Origin: Streptomyces dioscori | Lineage (GTDB): Bacteria > Actinomycetota > Actinomycetes > Streptomycetales > Streptomycetaceae | NCBI RefSeq assembly: GCF_003024195.1 | Contig: NZ_KZ679045.1 | Location: 302,412-366,411, forward strand | Reading direction: 5' to 3' | Length of the DNA: 64,000 bases | In this document: positions 16,701 through 23,719 of the stretch, piece by piece | Layout: every line of letters begins with the position of its first letter | Numbering within the stretch: position 1 is the first letter of the stretch | Position numbers and translations under genes: made by a program | Notes under the pieces: generated by a model | Databases searched by the model: none | What the model saw: only the letters and a program-made list of their open reading frames with translations | Told to the model about the DNA's origin: nothing

Positions 16701-16900
16701 GATAGCAGCGCGGGCCGCCCTTTCGGGAGCCCGTATCGGGCCGTTTCTGGGGTCTGCGACGATCGGCCGCTATCTGCTAATGCCCTGGTCACCTGCGGTT
16801 TTGGTCGCTATCAGGGTCGCTATCGTTAGCACCCCCTGCTGCTATCGATAACGGCTCAAATGTAAGGGGTGTCCGCTAGCAGAGCCGCTAACGTTAGCGG
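16701..16900. repeat. cluster of GCTATC / GTTAGC repeats and a 16-bp palindrome
   Basis: The convergent intergenic stretch 16679-17052 is rich in GCTATC (near 16768, 16807, 16819, 16841) with its inverse at about 16701, a doubled GGTCGCTATC, TATCGTTAGC (16821-16830) and the perfect palindrome CCGCTAACGTTAGCGG (16885-16900). Both flanking genes end here, so it is not a promoter. Iteron-like sites of an origin or a partition/transfer locus are possible. Confidence 0.5.
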
Positions 16901-16932
16901 GCCTAACGACTCACGGAGGCTCGGACGGCCGC

Positions 16933-16995
16933 CCCGCCGGCACAAGCAAGAGGAGCACGCCTGGCGCGGGTGCTCCTCTTGCTTGTGCCGGCGGG
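16933..16995. terminator. perfect 26-bp hairpin between convergent genes
   Basis: Arms 16933-16958 and 16970-16995 are perfectly complementary with an 11-nt loop. The hairpin lies just past the stop of the minus-strand Abi-like gene and can act in both directions as a terminator. Its length and perfection would also suit a single-strand origin hairpin. Confidence 0.6.
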
Positions 16996-17052
16996 CCAGC
17001 CCGGTGGGGGTCCACGGCGTGGGCGCAGGGAGCCGGGTCTCAGCGCAAAAAC

Positions 17053-17910
17053 TCAGGGTGTGCGGACGACGGCCCCGGAGACGAACCACTGCACCAGGGC
17101 TGCGGCGAGGTGGACTCCGGCTCGGGCGGCCTCCAGGGTCTCGGGCACGGTCGCGGTTTGGGCGCCGTGACGTGAGGTCTGTCCCTCCCACAGCGCCCGC
17201 ATCATGGCCTCCGCCGGGGCGATCGAATCACCGGTAGGGGAGGGGATCGCCGCGCTGAACTTGTGCCGGGCGTTCTTGATCTCGCCCAGCATCGTGCCGA
17301 GGGTGGCTTTGGCGCGGTTGGGCTGGATGACGGCATGTGCCGCGCACTCCACCGCTTTGATGGCCTCGCTGTACGCGCGCACCGGGTCTGGGCTGCGCCC
17401 GTAGGCCGCCTGCCATGCGGCGGCGAGATGATCGGCGGCCGACCCGGAGGCAGACCCAGCCGCAGCGTCGACGATCGTCTGGCGGACCGCGTCGCGCACG
17501 ACCGGAGTTACCCGCTCTTCTAGTCCGTCCCCGTCCTCGTTAACTCTGTAGGCCGATCCGGCGTCGTCCAGGATGCGGCGGAGGAGTTCGACCTTCCACT
17601 CGATGACCCGGGTGCGCAGAACCTCATCCACCACGTCCAGCAACTGGGCGCCGGCCGTCTGTGTCAGCGGTCGGAGGTAAGCCGAATCGCGGTAATGATT
17701 CACACTTTGGTCCGGAGTGATGCGAAGCCGCAGGCAGACGGCACGAGCCTCGTTTTCCTGCGGAGTGCCTTGGTGGCGGAGTGCGTCGTCGACCCACTTC
17801 TGGAGCGGCGTGAGCAGGTGCTCGGGGACGTCCTCGAAGGGGCCGTCGTGTTCGGGCGCTTCGGATAGTCCGACACGGACGGAGAAGCGCGGGCGGGAGC
17901 CGGTCGTCAT
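17053..17910 (-). CDS. Abi_C-like protein (possible abortive infection)
   Basis: A 285-aa protein. The C-terminal half (about 170-282) resembles the Abi_C domain of abortive-infection-type proteins: RAYSEAIKAVECAAHAVI, a linker with LGTMLGEIKN, then MMRALWEGQTSRHGA and a final AARAGVHLAAALVQWF helix. The first half is helical and unassigned. The assignment is by pattern only. It sits among other suspected defence genes. The frame has a plausible GTG/ATG region at 17910 without a strong ribosome binding site. Confidence 0.7.
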   Translation of the reverse strand: MTTGSRPRFSVRVGLSEAPEHDGPFEDVPEHLLTPLQKWVDDALRHQGTPQENEARAVCLRLRITPDQSVNHYRDSAYLRPLTQTAGAQLLDVVDEVLRTRVIEWKVELLRRILDDAGSAYRVNEDGDGLEERVTPVVRDAVRQTIVDAAAGSASGSAADHLAAAWQAAYGRSPDPVRAYSEAIKAVECAAHAVIQPNRAKATLGTMLGEIKNARHKFSAAIPSPTGDSIAPAEAMMRALWEGQTSRHGAQTATVPETLEAARAGVHLAAALVQWFVSGAVVRTP

Positions 17911-18185
17911 GTCGAAGACGGTATCGGCACGTGGTCGGAAACGTCGCCCTGTTATCCCGAGCCGATGCCCTTCAGGCAGATACCTGAGGGTCCGGAGAGA
18001 CGGAAAACCTCATCGGCCGTAGATCATCAGCGAGCCAGGGGCCGGGACCTGTCTGGAACCTCCGAGGTCAGCCAGCAACGACAGACAACGACCACCAACG
18101 ACCATCCGACCGCAGGTCAGTTGGGGTGGGCACCCCGCTGATCAGCGCCAAAAAACGGGCGGTCGAAACCCAGGGCAAGAAGACA

Positions 18186-18797
18186 TCATGCCGGAGGCAT
18201 TGGCTGATCAAGGGCCACGCGTCCCGCGTCAACGAAAGATCGAAGCCTGTCCTGTACGTCTATGTATTGAATCCCTATCCGCTCCTCCATTTCGGCAGTA
18301 GCTTCCTCCGTCGGTAATTCTGACGATAATCTCGCTTCGTGTTGTTCGACGCAATTCAATAGGTCTCGGAGACTGGCGATACAGTCATTCGCCATAGCGG
18401 CTACCTCTTCGGGACCCTGCAACCCGACTCCGTAGGATGCCAGTACAGCATCTCTGTGCGTTTTTCTCCCTTCCGAACGAAGGTCAGCGATGCACTGTGG
18501 ATCAGAAGTTCCTTCCAAGCAAGACCGGTGATAATCAAGGGCAGCACCTCGGGCTGCCTGGGCGTTCCCAGCAAATTCCTGATAGACCTCCCTTCTACAC
18601 TCTCTTCTCCACCGATGATGCTCTAAGCGAAGTTCCATTACCTGCAAGACTTCTTGCCTGTGAGACTGGCGTTCTTCCTGTTGCTCTTGGGCCTGATGTC
18701 TCACGTGTTCGGACCTCAGAGACAGGAAACCGGCCAAGCCGCCGCCAACCAGAGTTCCGATCATTCCAGCAAGGGACAGGACAAGGGAATCCGTCAT
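18186..18797 (-). CDS. membrane-anchored coiled-coil protein, unknown
   Basis: A 203-aa protein with an N-terminal membrane helix (about 6-27, LAGMIGTLVGGGLAGFLSL) followed by a charged coiled coil (HQAQEQQEERQSHRQEVLQVMELRLEHH region) and a helical tail. No family is recognised. Lower G+C than the chromosome suggests it came with the cargo. Positions 17911-18185 upstream of its stop hold no gene but contain AACGACCACC-type repeats shared with 14640. Confidence 0.65.
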   Translation of the reverse strand: MTDSLVLSLAGMIGTLVGGGLAGFLSLRSEHVRHQAQEQQEERQSHRQEVLQVMELRLEHHRWRRECRREVYQEFAGNAQAARGAALDYHRSCLEGTSDPQCIADLRSEGRKTHRDAVLASYGVGLQGPEEVAAMANDCIASLRDLLNCVEQHEARLSSELPTEEATAEMEERIGIQYIDVQDRLRSFVDAGRVALDQPMPPA

Positions 18798-18900
18798 ACT
18801 TTATTTCTGTGCCGAACAATGCAGTAATATTCCTGAGCAGCTACTGAATTTGAACTCGTGATGTCGGCCCAGGCTCTCGCCTGGTGTCAAAACGGCTGCT

Positions 18901-19203
18901 CTACGATTCTGTGCTTGCCAGGCGTGAGGCGATGAGCTCTACGAAGTGCTGGAGGACCGCGAACGGCAACGTTTGTGTCGCGTCGAAGTAGACCTCTGCG
19001 GGCTTCTCCTCTTCGGGCGCGTAGACAAGCACCGTCACGGCTGCCGGCCCTGGAGCCGGTGAAGCCGATATGGAAGGGGCTTCACCCGGAACCATGCGGG
19101 CCTCGCTGAGCTCGTAGTGTGTCATCCGGCCCTCGTCTGCACCTGTCTCGGTGGTGAGGGCGCAGAACAGATCACCGTCGTAGTCCCAGGTCAGCAAAGA
19201 CAT
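18901..19203 (-). CDS. hypothetical small acidic protein
   Basis: A 100-aa protein with no recognised family, acidic and without membrane helices or Cys pairs. Its start at 19203 has no clear ribosome binding site. An IS630-type element lies immediately upstream, so its original promoter may have been displaced. The coding call rests on codon pattern and length only. Confidence 0.5.
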   Translation of the reverse strand: MSLLTWDYDGDLFCALTTETGADEGRMTHYELSEARMVPGEAPSISASPAPGPAAVTVLVYAPEEEKPAEVYFDATQTLPFAVLQHFVELIASRLASTES

Positions 19204-19263
19204 GGCGATGATGCTGCCATACCCCGTTCCGTCAGCGGTTCGGCATTGGCATCACGGCGTCCG

Positions 19264-19884
19264 TCAAGGGGCTGGATCGATGCTCAGGCCGGCGCCGACG
19301 AGGCAGCCATCGACCACATCAGGCCGGTACTGGATCTGCTTAAGCCGACGTTTCACCGTGCTGGTGATCTGGCCGAGGTCGGCCGCGGCGAGGTTGCCCA
19401 GGTCTCGCTTGACCAGTGCCCAGATGCCCTCCTGTGGGTTGAGGTCAGGTGCGTAGGTGGGCAGTTGGAGCACGGTGAGCCACTCGGCATTCGCGTCGAT
19501 GAACTCGCGTATGCCGGCCGTCAGGTGGAGGCGAACGTTGTCCCAGACCAGGACGATCGGGCCGCCGAGCTGGATGCGGGCTCGGACGATCAGGTCGCGG
19601 AAGTCGCGCCAGCCGAAGCCCTTCGGTTCGTCCTTGCGGCCCCGGTACTCGCAGATCCCGTAGATAAGCCGGGACCGCCGGCCTGGTTTGTAGCAGGCCA
19701 TGCCTGCTATCGACACCCGCCCGGAGCCGCGGCCCCGCACTCTCACAACGGGGGTTTGGCCGATCCGGCCCCAGGTCCTGGCGCGCGGCGGAGTCATGGA
19801 TTGCCCGGCCTCGTCCTCGAAGACGATCCAGGCCCCGCGCTCCGCCGCGGTGCTCTTACCCGCGGCCAGGTCTCCTTCTTCCAT
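19264..19884 (-). CDS. IS630 transposase, C-terminal catalytic frame (OrfB)
   Basis: The frame holds the DDE nuclease: Asp in FEDEAGQS, Asp in IVLVWDNVRLH, and Glu in PDLNPQEGIW. Upstream sequence is needed for DNA binding and lies in the other frame. Homologues run on directly from a WKKETW motif into TAAERGAWIVFEDE. Here that junction requires a -1 shift near 19840-19870. Whether this is programmed frameshifting or a disabling mutation cannot be decided. Confidence 0.85.
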   Translation of the reverse strand: MEEGDLAAGKSTAAERGAWIVFEDEAGQSMTPPRARTWGRIGQTPVVRVRGRGSGRVSIAGMACYKPGRRSRLIYGICEYRGRKDEPKGFGWRDFRDLIVRARIQLGGPIVLVWDNVRLHLTAGIREFIDANAEWLTVLQLPTYAPDLNPQEGIWALVKRDLGNLAAADLGQITSTVKRRLKQIQYRPDVVDGCLVGAGLSIDPAP

Positions 19885-20333
19885 ACCTCGACCGCGTCGT
19901 CATCGCGCTCGATCGCGCGCCGAGTGGGCTGCTGCCAGCTCCAACCGTGCCGCTTCAGCAGGCGCCAGGTGCCCTCGACCGTGTAGGAGACGTGGAACAG
20001 CCGGCCGATCACGGTTTTGATCCGCGCGAGCGTCCACCGCTGGTCCACCCACCCGTGGGCCAGTGGGCCACGCTCCAACTCACGCTCCTGTTTGGCGATC
20101 TGGGCTTCGCTGAGCCGAGGCCTTCCGGGCGACCCCTTCGACAGCAGCCCGGCCTCGCCCTGCTCTCGCCAAGCCCGGCGCCAGCGTTCCACCGACCGCA
20201 CATCGATCCGTAGCGCAGCAGCGATCTCCGCGTTCTTCTGCCCAGCCTCGAAACGCTCCACAGCCTGGAGTCGTAACCGCTCCCGCGCTGTTCTCTCGGC
20301 GTCGGTCAGCCCGCCGCCCTGTGCGTACCTCAC
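19794..20333 (-). CDS. IS630 transposase, N-terminal DNA-binding frame (OrfA)
   Basis: A 179-aa frame. It has a helix-turn-helix of the IS630 type (AVERFEAGQKNAEIAAALRIDVRSVERWRRAWREQGEAGL), a Lys/Arg-Gly-Arg-Pro-Arg linker (GRPRLSEAQ) and the RLLKRHGWSWQQPTRRAIERDD motif that normally precedes the catalytic core. The end of the frame after VEVWKKETWPRV is out-of-frame nonsense and overlaps the catalytic frame. Confidence 0.85.
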   Translation of the reverse strand: MRYAQGGGLTDAERTARERLRLQAVERFEAGQKNAEIAAALRIDVRSVERWRRAWREQGEAGLLSKGSPGRPRLSEAQIAKQERELERGPLAHGWVDQRWTLARIKTVIGRLFHVSYTVEGTWRLLKRHGWSWQQPTRRAIERDDDAVEVWKKETWPRVRAPRRSAGPGSSSRTRPGNP

Positions 20334-20524
20334 ACCCCAGGGCTACCGGCGCCGACAGTCGGCTGTCAGGCAGACGGCTCCGACATCACCCGATCAAGTT
20401 CAGTAGCCTGCCGCCTCCGTCCAGATAGTGGCCAGCTCCTCAACCCGCGTCAGCTCCCACTCGAAGCAGGGGCCTCGAACTATGTCCGAGCCCCCTGTCG
20501 CACTGGACACGGCCCGACCGGAAG

Positions 20525-20851
20525 TCACCCTCGGCGGTCAGACTGTGGCTCCCCTTCAAGGATGTCCGGCATCGCCAGACAGCTCCCGCGGCTGTTCGCC
20601 ACCCGCAACACATCCCGCAGCGAGCCAGCCAGCTGAGCAACGAGAAGGCTCAGCCACTCCGGATCTGAGGCCCCATCTTCGAGTACCTGAAGCGCTTGTT
20701 CCAACAGCGCGGATGCCATTCCGAGTTGCGTCGCCTCGATCTGGTCTGCCAAGCGGGAGACGTAGCTGTCCTGGTCTTCGGTGCTGAGGTAGCACGGCTT
20801 GCCGTCCGGCCCCGCCCACGGGAGAAGCCTCAGTCCGTCCTGTGTCTTCAT
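20525..20851 (-). CDS. hypothetical small protein
   Basis: A 108-aa protein (MKTQDGLRLLPWAGPDGKPCYL start), mostly helical, with no membrane segment. It has the look of a conserved Streptomyces small protein that often sits in runs of tiny genes near GntR regulators, but no function is known. It is the last of four minus-strand small genes divergent from the KorSA-like gene. The ribosome binding site (GAGAGG) is weak and distant. Confidence 0.6.
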   Translation of the reverse strand: MKTQDGLRLLPWAGPDGKPCYLSTEDQDSYVSRLADQIEATQLGMASALLEQALQVLEDGASDPEWLSLLVAQLAGSLRDVLRVANSRGSCLAMPDILEGEPQSDRRG

Positions 20852-20915
20852 CTCTGTCTCTGCCTCTCTATGCCCTTGATGTTGGGTGCTGGCGCGCCGG
20901 CGGATGCCTAGCTGC

Positions 20916-21119
20916 TCACCGCTTCATTTCCGTGGCGGTGGAGTAGTCGGGCATGGAGTGGCACGCGCAGTCGCAGGTCTCGTAGATCACCGGCACGTCG
21001 ACCGGCGCCGACGCCGGTGAGGATTCCGAGCAAGCGTGGTGTGTCCCGATTCGGCAGGCGATCGATTGATAGAAGGCAACCGAGGCGTCTGGGCCACGGG
21101 GCTGCCGTTGCGAGGACAT
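20916..21119 (-). CDS. hypothetical small protein with Cys/His-rich C-terminus
   Basis: A 67-aa protein from ATG 21119, with ACRIGTHHACSESSPASAPVDVP and CDCACHSM. Its start overlaps the stop of the preceding 77-aa gene by one base (TGATG), which supports both as real and coupled. A TTG further upstream (21164) is a weaker alternative start. Function unknown; the Cys/His spacing could bind a metal. Confidence 0.6.
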   Translation of the reverse strand: MSSQRQPRGPDASVAFYQSIACRIGTHHACSESSPASAPVDVPVIYETCDCACHSMPDYSTATEMKR

Positions 21120-21352
21120 CAGCGGACCCCCAGCAGAGCTGAACAGCCGTCGGGCGGTAAGCAAGGAGCAACGGCAACCGTTGGGTGTCGTCCGCTCCTT
21201 TCACAGGCCAGGACGTATGGGCGCACGAGTGCGGCGTCCTCACCCCTGAGCGGGTATCGGTGACTCAATTCGTCGCGAGGCCATCCCAGAGCGACTGTCG
21301 GTTCGTCAACGGGCACCGTGGATGCGGGAGTGACTGGCACCCGGGAAGACAT
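21119..21352 (-). CDS. hypothetical small protein
   Basis: A 77-aa protein from ATG 21352; the frame is open to 21430. The core PTVALGWPRDELSHRYPLRGEDAALVRPYVLACE has a normal protein composition and resembles small Streptomyces proteins of unknown function. The stop overlaps the ATG of the next gene. No ribosome binding site stands out, so the start is uncertain. Confidence 0.55.
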   Translation of the reverse strand: MSSRVPVTPASTVPVDEPTVALGWPRDELSHRYPLRGEDAALVRPYVLACERSGRHPTVAVAPCLPPDGCSALLGVR

Positions 21353-21436
21353 CGAGGGGCGGCGGTGCCTGCCCCTGCGGGAGTGTCGCGCCCTGGTGAG
21401 GAAGACGGCGCGGCGGATGAGGTCAAGCACGCTGAA

Positions 21437-21721
21437 TCAGCTCCTGTCGCTGATCGTTGGGTCTCCGACATCGCCTGCCACGGAGACCGCTTTGCGTACG
21501 ACCGCCCATAGGGTGCGGTCGCCCAGGCTGGTGGCAAGGAGTCCGAACCGATCGGCTCCCGCCACGACCTCCAGGGCCTCCCGCCATGAATCAGCGGAGA
21601 GGGATTCCGGCACCTCCGCTTCGACCGATGTGTGGTGAGCGTGTTCCGTGACTCGCGTGGTGAATCCGACGGCGTGCAGCCGAGCGGCGATGGCTGCCGC
21701 GCTAACTCCTAAGGCGGACAC
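21437..21721 (-). CDS. hypothetical small protein divergent from korSA-like gene
   Basis: A 94-aa protein from GTG 21721, with GGAGG 6 bases before the start. It has an alpha/beta pattern (AAAIAARLHAVGFTTRVTEHAHHTSVEAEVPESLSADSWREAL) and no known domain. It is the first gene of the small-gene operon and is transcribed away from the KorSA-like gene. The shared 77-bp gap contains the paired operator, so both may be under the same repressor. Confidence 0.65.
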   Translation of the reverse strand: MSALGVSAAAIAARLHAVGFTTRVTEHAHHTSVEAEVPESLSADSWREALEVVAGADRFGLLATSLGDRTLWAVVRKAVSVAGDVGDPTISDRS

Positions 21722-21758
21722 AGACAGCCTCCGTCACCAGCGATCACTTTGCGTGAAG

Positions 21759-21792
21759 CTAGTTAACTAGATTGGAGCTAGTGGACTAGATT
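21759..21792 (+). promoter_or_regulatory. paired operator and leaderless promoter of korSA-like gene
   Basis: CTAGTTAACTAG (21759-21770) and CTAGTGGACTAG (21778-21789) are 12-bp palindromes 19 bp apart. They overlap a -35-like TTAACT (21763-21768) and a -10-like TAGATT (21787-21792) with an 18-bp spacer. The ATG follows 6 bases after the -10 with no ribosome binding site. Bound repressor would cover the whole promoter, the classic autoregulation of KorSA-type GntR proteins. Confidence 0.75.
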
Positions 21793-21798
21793 TTCCAC

Positions 21799-22554
21799 AT
21801 GTCTGAGCAACCGCCCTACCTCCGCGTCGCCGACGAGCTCCGGCGACGGATCACGGAGCACGTGTGGGAGCCGGGCGACCGTCTCCCCTCCCGCGCCCAA
21901 ATCGGCCATGAGTTCGGCGTAGGCGAGAACGTGGTTCGTCGGGCACAGGAGTTGCTGATCTCCCTGGGGCTGTTGGAAGGTCGCGCCGGATCAGGCACCT
22001 ACGTCGCCGAGCCTCAGCAGCGTGTTCGGATCGTTCGGTCCTCGGCACGCGAGCAGCCCAGCGGATCGCCGTTCCGCGCGGACATGAAAGCCGTCGGCAA
22101 GCTGGGCGATTGGGAGAGTCGGACTGAGGCCAAGGTGCCGGCCCCAGCAGACATCGCGGCACGGCTGGGTGTCGACGAGGGTGCCCTGTGTGTCCGGACG
22201 TCGTACGAGTTCCTCGCCGACGGTAGGCCGGTGCAGTTGTCGACGAGCTGGGAGCCGTACGACCTCACAGCGGGAACGCTCATCGTCCTCCCCGAGGGAG
22301 GGCCGCACTCCGGAGCGGGTGTAGTGAACCGCATGGCCACGATCGGCATCACGGTCAGCCATGCCGTGGAACAGCCGGAGCCCAGGCAAGCGACCATCGC
22401 GGAGGCATCGCTTCTCGGCATTCAGAAGGCCGCGCTCGTCACGAACATCCGGCGGACGTACTACAGCGATCAGGGACGGCCCGTCGAGACGGCGGACATC
22501 GTGGTGCCCGTCGCCCATTGCGAGATCGTCTACGAGATCCCGATCAACCATTAG
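21799..22554 (+). CDS. GntR/UTRA transcriptional repressor, KorSA-like
   Basis: A 251-aa protein. Residues 1-75 are a GntR winged helix (YLRVADELRRRITEHVWEPGDRLPSRAQIGHEFGVGENVVRRAQELL). Residues about 85-245 are a UTRA effector-binding domain (LCVRTSYEFLADGRPVQLSTSWEP, ending TADIVVPVAHCEIVYEIPI). KorSA keeps pSAM2 integrated by repressing the activator gene and itself. Location at the end opposite the integrase and a palindrome pair over its own promoter fit that role. Predicted to be leaderless. Confidence 0.9.
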   Translation: MSEQPPYLRVADELRRRITEHVWEPGDRLPSRAQIGHEFGVGENVVRRAQELLISLGLLEGRAGSGTYVAEPQQRVRIVRSSAREQPSGSPFRADMKAVGKLGDWESRTEAKVPAPADIAARLGVDEGALCVRTSYEFLADGRPVQLSTSWEPYDLTAGTLIVLPEGGPHSGAGVVNRMATIGITVSHAVEQPEPRQATIAEASLLGIQKAALVTNIRRTYYSDQGRPVETADIVVPVAHCEIVYEIPINH

Positions 22555-22580
22555 CAGGGTCGCCAGCAGCTCAGCCAGGG

Positions 22581-22609
22581 CGTGCCAGTCCCGTGCCACA
22601 TGCGTGCCA
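22581..22609 (+). other. candidate right arm-type integrase sites (three 11-nt-spaced repeats)
   Basis: CGTGCCA occurs at 22581, 22592 and 22603, each exactly 11 nt apart, matching the pair at 323-340 beside attL. Just after come ATCGTGCGGTCAA and TCACGGTCAACGG (22611-22636), which have internal copies near 15986-16052. Confidence 0.5.
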
Positions 22610-22717
22610 CATCGTGCGGTCAATCACGGTCAACGGCGGTTCGCCGCAGTCGGAACACGCGGATGAGCTGGGCAGCCACTACGGCGGCACCGACCTGCGC
22701 CATCCCGATCAATGCTC

Positions 22718-22774
22718 GCGCCGCCCTTACAAGGCGGATGTCGGCGGTTCGAAACCGTCCGCGCCCACCAGTCC
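22718..22774 (+). repeat. attR core, 57-bp direct repeat
   Basis: An exact copy of 186-242. It contains only the 3' half of tRNA-Val, so it is not a second tRNA gene. Chromosome resumes to the right. Confidence 0.95.
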
Positions 22775-22789
22775 GAGGACACGACTTGG

Positions 22790-22827
22790 GCCCCAGGCCA
22801 GCCGGTACGCATCCGGCCGCCTGGGGC
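22790..22827 (+). terminator. original tRNA-Val terminator, separated by the insertion
   Basis: GCCCCAGGC (22790-22798) pairs with GCCTGGGGC (22819-22827), enclosing a GCCGG/CCGGC stem. Before integration this followed tRNA-Val directly. A similar hairpin carried by the element now serves the tRNA. Confidence 0.65.
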
Positions 22828-23084
22828 TTCATCGTTCTCACCGAAGGCCGTTCGCACGGTGGTGCGTTCCGCCTTGACGCCCTCGCTTCCGCGACCAGGA
22901 CGCGCAGGTCCGTGTCGTCGATCCGGATGTCCCAGGCCGTGAGGTGCGGGTGGCCGGGGTGGGGGTGACGCGGTCCGGTCGGTGGCTCGCGCGCATTTCA
23001 TGATCCAGGCCACAGTTGATGTCAGGTCCGGCGGGTTGCAGGCAGGATGACCACGAGCAGCCGAGCCCAGTGGAAAGGGTTGCC

Positions 23085-23561
23085 GTGATCCTCCTGGTGC
23101 CGGTGGTGTTTCTCGCGGCCATCTCGATGGTCGTGTTCCTGGTGCTCCAGTGCATCGGGATTGTCCTGCCGGGGAACCGGCACTGGTCCGGATGGCGCCG
23201 TTGGACCGTTGCCGGCGCCCTTGCCTGCGCGGCCACGGCTACGGCCTCCTACTCGTTGGGGGCCATCAATCTGATGTTGACCGTGAGCACGGCCCAGGAC
23301 GGCGGGACCAACTCCGCTCCGCTCCCCTACAACCATCCATGCATGAGTCAGCTGAAGGGGGCGACCGACTATGACGTCCAGTTCCTCACTCTGCGCACCC
23401 TGTGCGTCATGGAGGACGGAGAGCGCATAGCCGTGGACGACGTACCGCAGGGGGTTCGGGTGACGGCAGCGGCAGCCGCGGGCGGCTCCGCCGTGTTGGC
23501 GGGGATCGCGGCGGCCTCCGGAGCGTTTCATACACGTCCGACCGCCGGCCGGCGCCCCTGA
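23085..23561 (+). CDS. small membrane protein, unknown
   Basis: A 158-aa protein from GTG 23085, with GGAAAGG 6 bases upstream; the frame is open from 23016 but that part is hydrophilic. It has hydrophobic helices at about 1-28 and 40-62, a soluble loop with two cysteines (HPCMSQ and TLCVMED) that could form a disulfide outside, and a hydrophobic C-terminal region. No family is recognised. First chromosomal gene to the right of attR. Confidence 0.55.
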   Translation: MILLVPVVFLAAISMVVFLVLQCIGIVLPGNRHWSGWRRWTVAGALACAATATASYSLGAINLMLTVSTAQDGGTNSAPLPYNHPCMSQLKGATDYDVQFLTLRTLCVMEDGERIAVDDVPQGVRVTAAAAAGGSAVLAGIAAASGAFHTRPTAGRRP

Positions 23562-23719
23562 CGCCTCGATCAAGAGATCGCTCGCCTGTCGGGGCTCCAC
23601 TGCATTGGTTGGCCGGTGGCGCGGGATCCCAGGGATGGCGGGAGCGGCGCGCCGGGCGGATGCTGGGGAGAGGACGGACGCCCTCCGCTCGAAACTGAGC
23701 GCGCACCCGAGGAGGCGAC

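Larger units (their letters stand above)
19264..20333 (-). mobile_element. IS630-family insertion sequence (frame-split transposase)
   Basis: Two overlapping minus-strand frames together make a complete IS630-type transposase. The coordinates cover the coding part only; terminal repeats and the TA duplication could not be located with confidence by eye. It lies inside the AICE cargo between a small hypothetical gene and the small-gene operon next to attR. Confidence 0.85.
186..22774. mobile_element. AICE (pSAM2-type integrative and conjugative element) in tRNA-Val
   Basis: The element is about 22.5 kb and is bounded by a 57-bp exact direct repeat (186-242 and 22718-22774) equal to the 3' half of tRNA-Val. 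The integrase gene abuts attL. Inside are all modules that define an AICE: tyrosine integrase plus excisionase, RepSA-type initiator, an FtsK/SpoIIIE translocase for double-stranded DNA transfer, Spd-type spread proteins, a GntR-Nudix (Pif-like) protein and a KorSA-like repressor. The modules appear intact, so it may still excise. Cargo between about 9.1 and 21.7 kb looks like a defence island and carries one IS630-type insertion. Confidence 0.95.

Noticed and set aside
22718..22774. Second tRNA-Val gene
   Set aside because: Only the 3' half is present; the acceptor 5' strand and D-arm are missing. It is attR.
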